A DNA stretch of 64,000 nucleotides from ZC4RG29 sp035304385 (GTDB lineage Bacteria; Bacteroidota; Bacteroidia; Cytophagales; Cyclobacteriaceae). Position 1 is the first letter of the stretch, and each line of letters opens with the position of its first letter. The DNA is taken from positions 44,764 through 108,763 of the forward strand of contig DATGQD010000011.1 in NCBI GenBank assembly GCA_035304385.1. Direction: 5' to 3'. Under the pieces are notes generated by a model. The model was not told where the DNA came from, made no database searches, and saw nothing but the letters and a program-made list of their open reading frames with translations. The position numbers and the translations under genes were made by a program. Positions 1 through 6,281 of the stretch are shown here, in pieces.

Positions 1-199
1 AGTCTGTCGCGATTACCTCTGCGCTGACATTGTTGTCTACGATATTGCAAATGGCCTTGTAGTGCTCGCGAATATTGGATTCGCCACTGATACCCTCTTT
101 GGCCATGAGTGAAGGGTTGGTCGTGACGCCATCCAGCACACCGAGATCGTATGCTTCCTGGATTTCCTTGAGATTAGCAGTGTCGATGAAAAATTTCAT
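1..199 (-). CDS. tal: Transaldolase (TalC/FSA-type), N-terminal part, cut by window edge
   Basis: The minus strand from 199 to the left edge reads as 66 codons beginning MKFFIDTANLKEIQEAYDLG and continuing through VLDGVTTNPSLMAKEG. This is the N terminus of the short transaldolase / fructose-6-phosphate aldolase family, with the early Asp in FIDTAN and the TTNPS strand. These cytosolic enzymes transfer a dihydroxyacetone unit between sugar phosphates. The Schiff-base lysine lies beyond the window and cannot be checked. It fits functionally with the pentose phosphate genes at the other end of the window but is not in an operon with them here. Transaldolase is preferred over FSA because the organism also carries zwf, gnd and rpiB; that choice is inference. 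Confidence 0.85.
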   Translation of the reverse strand, partial: MKFFIDTANLKEIQEAYDLGVLDGVTTNPSLMAKEGISGESNIREHYKAICNIVDNNVSAEVIATD

Positions 200-311
200 A
201 TTTATTTAACGGTTAGTACTCAAATTTAATTCCTGATCCGCGGCCTCCCAATGATTTCCGGGATAACGTGCTCAATCTATCGAAAATTGCGGGATAACAT
301 GAGACCAAAAA

Positions 312-406
312 GAGGCAAACCGGGCATCACACCGCTACAACCGCCTGCCCTTGCTACCTTCCGGTCCTGGGGGATTCAGCGGGAGCTGGTCGTGCCGGTT
401 TGCCAG
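312..406 (-). ncRNA. ffs: Signal recognition particle RNA (small bacterial type, 4.5S-like)
   Basis: Read on the minus strand, this segment carries the conserved SRP apical domain CCAGGACCGGAAGGTAGCA, with a GGAA tetraloop (plus-strand 359-362) and the asymmetric internal loop. The two ends pair perfectly: GGCAAACCGG (395-404 region) with CCGGTTTGCC (314-323 region). This gives the single long hairpin of about 91-95 nt typical of small SRP RNAs. A T-run follows immediately (plus-strand A307-A311), giving Rho-independent 3' end formation. The RNA binds Ffh and targets membrane and secreted proteins to the translocon. A promoter box lies just upstream. Exact ends are uncertain by a few bases. 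Confidence 0.9.
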
Positions 407-409
407 CTG

Positions 410-417
410 CAAAAGTA
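410..417 (-). promoter_or_regulatory. Bacteroidota -7 box (TACTTTTG) of the SRP RNA gene
   Basis: On the minus strand the octamer TACTTTTG matches the Bacteroidota sigma-ABfr -7 consensus TAnnTTTG. It ends six bases before the 5' end of the SRP RNA stem, which is where transcription should start. No clear -33 TTTG was found at the expected distance. Confidence 0.55.
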
Positions 418-469
418 CTAAAAAACGCTACATCAGCCGCCTTTCGCCCTTCTATTTCCTCCCACCCCC

Positions 470-515
470 TGCCTCTGCCCCTGCATCTGCTCCTGCCCCT
501 GCCCCTGCCTCTGCC
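470..515. repeat. Degenerate hexamer tandem repeat (TGCCYC), about 7.7 copies
   Basis: Units read TGCCTC, TGCCCC, TGCATC, TGCTCC, TGCCCC, TGCCCC, TGCCTC and a partial TGCC. The tract lies between the SRP RNA gene and the 3' end of the small minus-strand ORF, so it is noncoding on the favoured annotation. The spacer from 200 to 311, left of the SRP gene, shows nothing else recognisable. Confidence 0.75.
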
Positions 516-522
516 TTATTCA

Positions 523-762
523 TCAAGCAAGTCCCGACAGATACAGATTAAACTCCAAAGCGCTGGTCTCATCGAAACCGTCGGTCTTCAGGTCTTCCAG
601 GATATCCTCGTCGAATTCGAGTTCGCGCTTTTCAACGCGGCCGTCGTCGAATCGGGTAAGTTCAACCCCCGTAAGGCGGATTGGATTCAGTTTCACCAGT
701 ATTTTATACCCTTCGAAGTCGCGCTTGAAATATTGATGTACTACATTGCCACTTTTAGCCAT
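523..762 (-). CDS. Small conserved-looking hypothetical protein (79 aa)
   Basis: The 79-residue reading frame starts MAKSGNVVHQYFKRDFEGYK and is rich in charged residues (RELEFDEDILEDLKTD), with no signal peptide or membrane segment. Composition and codon use look coding, and it is divergent from the acetyltransferase gene with only a 17-bp gap between starts. I do not recognise a named family. The plus-strand frame over the same bases (400-777) begins inside the SRP gene and the hexamer tract and is low-complexity, so this strand is favoured. Function unknown. Confidence 0.6.
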   Translation of the reverse strand: MAKSGNVVHQYFKRDFEGYKILVKLNPIRLTGVELTRFDDGRVEKRELEFDEDILEDLKTDGFDETSALEFNLYLSGLA

Positions 763-779
763 GGTCCTATTCTTTAGCG

Positions 780-1337
780 GTGGAACGCCTCGAACTTGAG
801 GAAAAATTTGAAACGGAAAGGCTGCTCTTTCAGCGTCTAAGGTACGAAGACGCCGAAGAAATCTTCTATGCCTATGCCAGCAAACCGGAAGCTACCCGCT
901 ACGTGTCATGGGCAACCCATCGCTCCGTCGCCGACACGCGGCGGTATCTCATGCATACGCGGGCGGCCTGGGCCGCAGGCACCGACTACTCGTTTTCTAT
1001 CCGGCTTAAAAATACCCACCGTTTGATCGGCAGCATCGGATGTCTTAACGAGTATGGGAAAATCCAGTTCGGCTACATCATTTCCCCCGCCCAATGGAAC
1101 AAGGGTTATGCCACGGAAGCCACCCGCCGGTTTATGGAACTGTTGGCTGCCCAGCCGGTTGTTTATAGGATCGGCACACTCGTCGACGTGGCCAACATTG
1201 CCTCGCAACGTGTTCTCGAAAAGTGCGGGCTGATCGAAGAGGCACGCCTTACCCGCTGGCTGAGATTCGTCAACCAGAATAACGAACCCCGCGATTGCAT
1301 CCTCTACTACTATCCGCTACCGACCCGTAATCTGTAA
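780..1337 (+). CDS. GNAT family N-acetyltransferase (RimJ/RimL type)
   Basis: The protein has 185 residues and a GTG start. The N terminus ETERLLFQRLRYEDAEEIF is the classic opening of RimJ/RimL-like acetyltransferases. The middle has GSIGCLNEYGKIQFGYIISP followed by QWNKGYATEATR, the acetyl-CoA pyrophosphate-binding loop (usual form Q/RxxGxG/A; here NKGYA). The C-terminal half has VDVANIASQRVLEKCGL, the typical N-x-x-S-x-x-x-x-E-K-x-G-F/L motif. It is probably cytosolic, acetylating an amine of a protein N terminus or small molecule. The substrate cannot be inferred. It stands alone, divergent from the 79-aa ORF. Confidence 0.85.
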   Translation: MERLELEEKFETERLLFQRLRYEDAEEIFYAYASKPEATRYVSWATHRSVADTRRYLMHTRAAWAAGTDYSFSIRLKNTHRLIGSIGCLNEYGKIQFGYIISPAQWNKGYATEATRRFMELLAAQPVVYRIGTLVDVANIASQRVLEKCGLIEEARLTRWLRFVNQNNEPRDCILYYYPLPTRNL

Positions 1338-1444
1338 CGGCATATTGCTTTCCCATTTTTCCAGATACTGGCCTTGGCATTGCCAGATTGGGACTTTTCG
1401 AATGGTTTTATCCGCTCTATGACGTCAAAAACAGGGGAATGGCC

Positions 1445-1598
1445 CCCTGGCACGACTGTGGTATGTGATAAGGCTGCCATAAAGCCCAGGGTTAAAGCTG
1501 TGCAAAAGACATTGAACCGGGGTTGGTTCATGTTTGGGTTGGAGGCGCTGATCGGAACCTGTTTGGAGTAAAGGGATTCTGGTCAGCGCTTTTTTTTT
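1445..1598 (+). other. Structured intergenic segment, candidate small RNA ending in a terminator
   Basis: No credible gene lies in 1338-1797. The segment contains three successive foldable elements: CCCTGG (1445-1450) with CCAGGG (1486-1491); ACATTGAACC (1509-1518) with GGTTCATGT (1525-1533), one bulged T; and the strong terminator hairpin at 1545-1589 with a nine-T run. Such an array could be a small RNA or the 3' UTR of the acetyltransferase gene. No promoter box was identified in front of it and it matches no RNA family I know. Confidence 0.3.
1545..1598 (+). terminator. Strong intrinsic terminator (9-bp GC-rich stem, T9)
   Basis: GCGCTGATC (1545-1553) pairs with GGTCAGCGC (1581-1589), one G-U pair, and the stem extends inward by GGAA against TTCT. 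Nine consecutive T follow (1590-1598). It would end plus-strand transcripts from the acetyltransferase gene or from a small RNA in the spacer. Confidence 0.8.
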
Positions 1599-1772
1599 AT
1601 GGCCCTAACTGTGCATGATAGATGATATTATCCCGAAGGATACGTGATATTTCAGCGACACACCCTCACCATGGAGCGTTAACAATTCAACTGGAAGGCG
1701 CTCGTGTGATAGTGAGTGAGGTATATTCTACGGTTTCCTGGAGCGCCCCCATATCATGTCACGCTAATCTCA

Positions 1773-1780
1773 TAACTTTG
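1773..1780 (+). promoter_or_regulatory. -7 box TAACTTTG of the M13 peptidase gene
   Basis: TAACTTTG is a perfect match to the Bacteroidota TAnnTTTG element and lies 17 bases before the ATG at 1798, implying a very short leader of about 12 nt. No convincing -33 TTTG is present. Confidence 0.45.
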
Positions 1781-1797
1781 CGAAAAACTGCAACGTT

Positions 1798-3858
1798 ATG
1801 CGATACCACAACTTGGCCGGTATTTCCATTCTCGCTATCCTGATCGCTTCCTGCTCTGGTTCCACGTCGGAAACAAAACTGCCGGAAGGCGTAGGGTTGC
1901 GCGTGTCCAATATGGATACCACCGCCCGCCCCGCCGAAGATTTCTTCCGATTTGCCAACGGTGGTTGGCTTGACCGTGCCCAGATTCCCGCCGACCGCGG
2001 AAGCTGGGGGAGCTTTTACGAACTGCGCGAACAAACGCAGGCCGATGTGCTCGAAGTGTTGAAAAGCGCAGCTGATAATACGGAATATGCAGAGGGATCT
2101 GACCAACGGAAGGTGGCCGACTTCTTCGACGTTGGGATGGATTCCGTGCTCGCGGAGCGCGCGGGTTTGCGCCCGGTGGAAAACTTCATACAACAGATCG
2201 ATGCGATCGCCGGCAAATCCGACATTCAGAAATACTTCACAACGCAGCAACTCCATGGCGGCGGTGCTTTCTTTATCGTCCAGATATATCCCGACCTCAC
2301 AAAGAGCGATGTCATCAGCATCTATCTTGTGGGCGCGGGCATTGGGTTGCCTGAACGCGACTACTACTTCGATAACAGTGCGAAATCAAGAGAAACGCGC
2401 GACAAGTACGTGGCGCACGTTTCGCGCATGCTTGAACTGAGTGGAGTGGACAAGGCGTTGGCCGACCGACAGGCAAACGCCATCATGAAAATCGAAACCA
2501 CACTTGCAGAAGGTACGCTGACCAAAGAAGACAAACGCGACCCGGACAAGATTTACAACAAGCGATCTGTCGATCAACTCAGTGCACTGTTGCCATCCTT
2601 CAACTGGAACAACTATTTCAGCGACATGGGATTGTCTGGCGTCGACTCCGTTGTTGTGGAGGATATAAACTTCCTGCCCGCTGTTGAAAAAGTTATCAAC
2701 ACGACGCCTGCCGCAGACCTCAAGGCATACTTCCGCTGGCATCTCATCAATCTGGCTGCACCGTACCTGAATCATGAGATGGTAGCTGCCGACTTTGACT
2801 TTTACTCAGGTTATCTGGGAGGCGTAGAACAAATGCGACCAAGATGGCGTCGCGTGCTCGCCAAAACTGATGACGCACTCGGTGAGGCGCTGGGTAAGCT
2901 GTATGTGGAAAAGAACTTCCCGCCGGAGGCCAAGGAGAAGGCGATGGAAATGGTAGACAACATCAAGCGTGCCTTTGGCGAACGCATCAAGAGCCTCGCC
3001 TGGATGTCCGACTCCACCAAGGAGAAAGCGCTGGAGAAGCTCGCTTCATTTAAGGTGAAGATCGGATATCCCGATGAGTGGCGCGATTACTCCGCCCTGG
3101 TTGTCGACCACAATCCTGAAACGGCTTCCTACCTTCAGAATGTTTTGAACGCAAACCGCTTTAACCTGGAACGGAATCTTGCCAAGTTCGGTAAGCCGGT
3201 CGACCGCAGCGAATGGGAGATGACACCCCAAACGGTCAACGCCTACTACAATCCGCTTTTCAATGAGATTGTGTTTCCCGCTGCGATACTTCAACCTCCG
3301 TTCTACGACTATCGGGCTGACGAGGCCCTCAACTACGGTGGCATGGGTGCTGTTATCGGTCATGAGATTTCTCACGGCTTCGACGATCAGGGCAGCCGGT
3401 TTGACGCGAACGGAAACCTGCGCAACTGGTGGTCCGAACAGGATCTTTCGCAATTCCGAGAACGCGGTAAGGCGCTGGCGGATCAATACAGTCGGTATGA
3501 GCCGCTGGACAGCGTATTTGTCAACGGCGAGTTTACGTTAGGAGAGAACATCGGCGACCTCGGCGGATTGTCTGTGGCATACGACGGCCTACAGCTGTTC
3601 CTGGAAGAACACGGTCGTCCGGGACTTATCGACGGCTTTACACCCGAACAGCGATTCTTCCTGTCGTGGGCGACCATCTGGCGTATCAAGTATCGCGACG
3701 AGACGCTGAGGACGCAAGTCAAGACCGATCCGCATGCACCGGGGATGTACCGGGCAATCGGGCCGCTGACCAACATGGATGCCTTTTATGAGGCGTTTAA
3801 CGTCAGTGAGGGAGATCCTATGTATCGTCCGGCGTCGGAGCGTGTGAAGATCTGGTAA
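1798..3858 (+). CDS. M13 family zinc metallopeptidase (neprilysin/PepO-like), lipoprotein
   Basis: The protein has 686 residues. The N terminus has a lipoprotein signal ending ASCSG, so it should be anchored to an envelope membrane. The N-terminal two thirds is the M13 alpha-helical domain (MDTTARPAEDFFRFANGGWL is the family start). The C-terminal peptidase domain carries the zinc motif HEISH at residues 522-526 (VIGHEISHGFDDQG), the third ligand and associated Asp in ENIGD at 583-587, and the family hallmark NAYYNP. All catalytic residues are present and the length is normal. M13 enzymes cleave oligopeptides on the amino side of hydrophobic residues, and an envelope peptide-processing role is likely. 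It appears monocistronic with its own promoter; the next gene starts 81 bp downstream behind another promoter-like site. Confidence 0.95.
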   Translation: MRYHNLAGISILAILIASCSGSTSETKLPEGVGLRVSNMDTTARPAEDFFRFANGGWLDRAQIPADRGSWGSFYELREQTQADVLEVLKSAADNTEYAEGSDQRKVADFFDVGMDSVLAERAGLRPVENFIQQIDAIAGKSDIQKYFTTQQLHGGGAFFIVQIYPDLTKSDVISIYLVGAGIGLPERDYYFDNSAKSRETRDKYVAHVSRMLELSGVDKALADRQANAIMKIETTLAEGTLTKEDKRDPDKIYNKRSVDQLSALLPSFNWNNYFSDMGLSGVDSVVVEDINFLPAVEKVINTTPAADLKAYFRWHLINLAAPYLNHEMVAADFDFYSGYLGGVEQMRPRWRRVLAKTDDALGEALGKLYVEKNFPPEAKEKAMEMVDNIKRAFGERIKSLAWMSDSTKEKALEKLASFKVKIGYPDEWRDYSALVVDHNPETASYLQNVLNANRFNLERNLAKFGKPVDRSEWEMTPQTVNAYYNPLFNEIVFPAAILQPPFYDYRADEALNYGGMGAVIGHEISHGFDDQGSRFDANGNLRNWWSEQDLSQFRERGKALADQYSRYEPLDSVFVNGEFTLGENIGDLGGLSVAYDGLQLFLEEHGRPGLIDGFTPEQRFFLSWATIWRIKYRDETLRTQVKTDPHAPGMYRAIGPLTNMDAFYEAFNVSEGDPMYRPASERVKIW

Positions 3859-3891
3859 GGGTAGGTTCCAACCGAAAATTGGTTTCAATTA

Positions 3892-3922
3892 TTTGGAATT
3901 AGTTGACGGTTTGTTATTATTG
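3892..3922 (+). promoter_or_regulatory. Candidate promoter of the thx-trp transcript (TTTG-N19-TATTATTG)
   Basis: TTTG at 3892-3895 is followed after 19 bases by TATTATTG (3915-3922), seven of eight positions of TAnnTTTG, with ideal Bacteroidota spacing. Transcription would begin near 3928-3930, about ten bases before the thx ATG. No comparable site was seen inside thx, so this is the best candidate for the promoter that also serves the trp leader. Confidence 0.45.
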
Positions 3923-3939
3923 CCCCACCAAAACGAGGC

Positions 3940-4119
3940 ATGGGAAAAGGAGATAAAAAATCGAAACGCGGTAAAATCAGACTCGGCTCGTACGGAAATT
4001 CGCGCAGGAGGAAGAAGAAACGTGCCGTTGTTGCCGCTCAGACCCCCGCTCAGACGGGTGAGGCGGAAGAGTCGGCATCCAAACCTCGTAGAACGGCACG
4101 CAAAAAGACAGAATCCTGA
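3940..4119 (+). CDS. Small ribosomal subunit protein bTHX
   Basis: This 59-codon gene encodes MGKGDKKSKRGKIRLGSYG followed by a very basic tract (NSRRRKKKR) and an Ala/Glu/Lys-rich tail. The MGKGDKK-x-x-RGKI-x-x-G-x-YG signature is that of ribosomal protein THX, a small basic protein that sits in the head of the 30S subunit in Thermus and is encoded in many Bacteroidota and plastid lineages. The tail beyond residue 30 is longer than in Thermus THX. It lies 81 bp after the M13 peptidase gene and its TGA is only 2 nt before the ATG of the trp leader peptide. The two are therefore probably on one transcript and could be translationally coupled. The overlapping plus-strand frame at 3893-4282 has no family resemblance and is rejected. 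Confidence 0.88.
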   Translation: MGKGDKKSKRGKIRLGSYGNSRRRKKKRAVVAAQTPAQTGEAEESASKPRRTARKKTES

Positions 4120-4121
4120 AT

Positions 4122-4175
4122 ATGAAATACACGGCAACGATAACCTGGTGGTGGCACATATTGTCCGATATGTGA
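4122..4175 (+). CDS. trpL: trp operon leader peptide (17 aa, three consecutive Trp)
   Basis: The ATG at 4122 opens the frame MKYTATITWWWHILSDM and stops with TGA at 4173-4175. Three adjacent Trp codons (4146-4154) in a 17-residue frame directly in front of trpE are diagnostic of a transcription-attenuation leader. The Trp codons precede RNA segment 1 (4155-4162) and the stop codon lies inside segment 2, the geometry needed for ribosome stalling to choose between antiterminator and terminator. The ATG follows the thx stop by 2 nt (TGAATATG) and has no Shine-Dalgarno of its own, so initiation may depend on ribosomes finishing thx; that is inference. Confidence 0.88.
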   Translation: MKYTATITWWWHILSDM

Positions 4176-4230
4176 ACAGCCAGATTATGCCCTTGCTATA
4201 CCGGAGGCCCGCTGTTCACAGCGGGCCTTC
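4155..4230 (+). promoter_or_regulatory. trp attenuator: mutually exclusive antiterminator and terminator
   Basis: Four segments can be read. Segment 1 CACATA (4155-4160) pairs with TATGTG (4169-4174), extendable inward by T-A and G-U pairs. Segment 2 TGTGAACAGC (4171-4180) pairs perfectly over 10 bp with segment 3 GCTGTTCACA (4211-4220). Segment 3 also forms the left arm of the terminator, AGGCCCGCTG (4205-4214) with CAGCGGGCCT (4219-4228), loop TTCA. A ribosome stalled at the Trp codons would mask segment 1, free segment 2 and form the antiterminator. A ribosome at the stop codon would mask segment 2 and allow termination. This is the layout of the classical enteric trp attenuator. Confidence 0.88.
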
Positions 4231-4236
4231 GTGTTA
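4205..4236 (+). terminator. Attenuator terminator hairpin of the trp leader
   Basis: A perfect 10-bp GC-rich stem (4205-4214 with 4219-4228) and a 4-nt loop are followed by a modest U-rich tail, TTCGTGTTAT. In Trp-replete cells it would end transcription after thx and the leader peptide. Confidence 0.8.
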
Positions 4237-4278
4237 TGGGGCCTTCCGATTTCCAAGACACCACCAACAAGTCCGAAT

Positions 4279-5679
4279 ATGAAGATCAAACTCAAGACAT
4301 ACCGAAAGACGCTCCTGGCGGATACGCTTACCCCCGTGAATATTTACCTGAAGCTGCGCGACGTGTTTGCTGCCAGCATCCTGCTTGAAAGTTCCGACTA
4401 CCATGGGCACGAAAACAGTCTTTCGTTCATTTGCTGTGAACCGATTGCCTCCTTTTCCGTTGCGAACGGCATCGCAACGGTTGCTTACCCCGGTTCACCG
4501 CCTGCAAAAACAACTATTGAACAGAAGGGGCAGGTAACAACCCTGCTTGAAGAATTCCTGGAGTCGTTTGAGCCCGACCCTGACATTCGCTCCAAGCACC
4601 CCAACTGTGGGCTGTTCGGCTATATGGCGTATGACAGCGTCCGCTACTTCGAAGACATAGAGCTCTCGGTGCCGCAGCCGCTCATGCCGGATATTCAGTA
4701 CAAGCTGTACCGCTACGTCATTGTGGTCGACCACTTTTCCAATGAACTTTCCCTTTATGAGCATAGTACCGGTAACGGTGCTCCCTCCAACCTGGATAAG
4801 GTGGAACAAATCATACTGAGTAATCGGTTTTCAACATACCCGTTCTCGATCCGGGGAGATGAAGAAGGCAACTGTACCGACAGCGCGTTTCTTGAAATGA
4901 TCGAAAAAGGGAAGGAGCACTGCTTTCGGGGCGACGTCTTCCAGATTGTGTTGTCGCGTCGCTTCAGCCGCGGTTTCGCAGGCGACGAGTTCAATGTGTA
5001 TCGCGCACTCCGGTCGATCAACCCGTCGCCGTATCTGTTCTATTTTGACTACGGCAATTTCAAGCTTATGGGATCATCGCCGGAAGCGCAACTTCAGGTG
5101 AGTAAAGGCAAGGCGCATATCTATCCCATCGCAGGCACATTCCGAAGAACGGGTAACGACCAGGAAGACGCCGCCCTCGCTGCCAAACTTACTGAAGATG
5201 AAAAGGAAAATGCGGAACACGTGATGCTGGTGGACCTGGCCCGCAACGACATGAGCCGGAATGCTAAGAACGTCCATGTGGAGATCTTTAAAGAGATCCA
5301 GTTTTATTCTCATGTCATCCACCTGGTGTCCAAAGTTACGGGTGATCTCGCGCCGGAATCTTCCGTAGTGCGCATGGCGGCCGACACCTTCCCGGCCGGC
5401 ACACTTTCCGGGGCGCCCAAACATATGGCCATGACCCTTATTAACCGATATGAAAATGTAAACCGGAGTTTTTATGGAGGGGCGATCGGCATCATCGGCT
5501 TTGATGGATCATTCAATCACGCCATCATGATCCGTACGCTGCTCAGCCACAACAACCGGCTCATTTTTCAGGCCGGCGCGGGCATCGTGTCAAAGTCGAA
5601 CAGTGAAAGCGAACTGCAGGAGGTAAACAATAAGGTGGAGGCGCTTCGCAAAGCACTCCTGATGGCGGAAAAAATTTAG
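4279..5679 (+). CDS. trpE: Anthranilate synthase component I
   Basis: TrpE makes anthranilate from chorismate and ammonia delivered by TrpG. The start at 4279 (MKIKLKTYRKTLLADTLTPV) is chosen because the longer frame from 4231 would begin in the attenuator terminator tail. The protein then has 466 residues, normal for the family. The N-terminal domain carries LLES at residues 35-38, the element that forms the tryptophan feedback site. The C-terminal chorismate-binding domain has DVFQIVLSRRF, PYLFYFDYG, GSSPE, PIAGTFRRTG, DEKENAEHVMLVDLARND, and TFPAGTLSGAPKHMA, all expected catalytic and metal-binding segments. It is the first enzyme gene after the attenuator and is followed 13 bp later by trpG. 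Confidence 0.97.
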   Translation: MKIKLKTYRKTLLADTLTPVNIYLKLRDVFAASILLESSDYHGHENSLSFICCEPIASFSVANGIATVAYPGSPPAKTTIEQKGQVTTLLEEFLESFEPDPDIRSKHPNCGLFGYMAYDSVRYFEDIELSVPQPLMPDIQYKLYRYVIVVDHFSNELSLYEHSTGNGAPSNLDKVEQIILSNRFSTYPFSIRGDEEGNCTDSAFLEMIEKGKEHCFRGDVFQIVLSRRFSRGFAGDEFNVYRALRSINPSPYLFYFDYGNFKLMGSSPEAQLQVSKGKAHIYPIAGTFRRTGNDQEDAALAAKLTEDEKENAEHVMLVDLARNDMSRNAKNVHVEIFKEIQFYSHVIHLVSKVTGDLAPESSVVRMAADTFPAGTLSGAPKHMAMTLINRYENVNRSFYGGAIGIIGFDGSFNHAIMIRTLLSHNNRLIFQAGAGIVSKSNSESELQEVNNKVEALRKALLMAEKI

Positions 5680-5692
5680 CGACTGAACTACA

Positions 5693-6268
5693 ATGAAAAT
5701 ACTGGTACTCGATAACTACGACTCTTTTACCTACAACCTCGTTCATATCCTACGGGAATTGGGCCACAACCCCGACGTGTACCGCAACGATAAGATCACG
5801 ACGGAAGCCGTAAAGGAGTATGATAAAATTTTGATTTCTCCGGGCCCCGGACTCCCCGACGAGGCCGGCGTCATGAAGGATGTAATCCGAACGTACTCAC
5901 AGCAGAAAAGCATATTGGGAATATGCCTCGGCCTTCAGGGAATTGGTGAAGTGTTCGGCGCCAGCCTGTTTAATATTCCGAAGGTGTTGCACGGTGTAAC
6001 TACGACTACAACGGTGTCCGACCCGGATGAAGTGTTGTTCCAAAATGTAACGCCTTCATTCCTTGCCACCCATTACCACTCCTGGGCTGTCGACCCGAAC
6101 ACCATTCCCGACTCCCTCGTGGTGACGGCGACGAACGAAGATGGGCTGGTCATGGGAATCCGGCACCGGGAATTTGATGTGAGAGGATTGCAATTTCACC
6201 CGGAGTCGGTTATGACCACCGAGGGACCGAAGATGCTTAGAAACTGGTTACAGTACCATAAGATATAA
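5693..6268 (+). CDS. trpG: Anthranilate synthase component II (glutamine amidotransferase)
   Basis: The protein has 191 residues of the class I glutamine amidotransferase fold. It opens with MKILVLDNYDSFTYNLVH, then carries ISPGPGLPDEAG, the nucleophile loop GICLGLQ with Cys78, and FHPES with His169 and Glu171 to complete the triad. Position 81 is Leu where many family members have His (CLGHQ); this residue is not part of the triad. It hydrolyses glutamine and channels ammonia to TrpE. It is a separate gene here rather than fused to TrpE or TrpD, and could also serve 4-amino-4-deoxychorismate synthase, since no pabA is visible in the window. Confidence 0.96.
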   Translation: MKILVLDNYDSFTYNLVHILRELGHNPDVYRNDKITTEAVKEYDKILISPGPGLPDEAGVMKDVIRTYSQQKSILGICLGLQGIGEVFGASLFNIPKVLHGVTTTTTVSDPDEVLFQNVTPSFLATHYHSWAVDPNTIPDSLVVTATNEDGLVMGIRHREFDVRGLQFHPESVMTTEGPKMLRNWLQYHKI

Positions 6269-6281
6269 ACGCAAGAGCGCT

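Noticed and set aside
400..777. Plus-strand frame of 125 codons opposite the 79-aa ORF
   Set aside because: It starts inside the SRP RNA gene, reads through the hexamer repeat and is Pro/Leu-rich low complexity.
1338..1600. 6S RNA
   Set aside because: Although structured, the ends do not pair to give the long rod with a central bubble expected of 6S RNA.
4231..4278. Extended N terminus of TrpE from an ATG at 4231
   Set aside because: It begins in the tail of the attenuator terminator and adds 16 residues absent from TrpE proteins; the ATG at 4279 gives the usual N terminus.
3893..4282. A 129-codon plus-strand frame running through thx and the trp leader
   Set aside because: It overlaps two much better-supported small genes and the attenuator, has no family features and continues past the terminator into the trpE leader.
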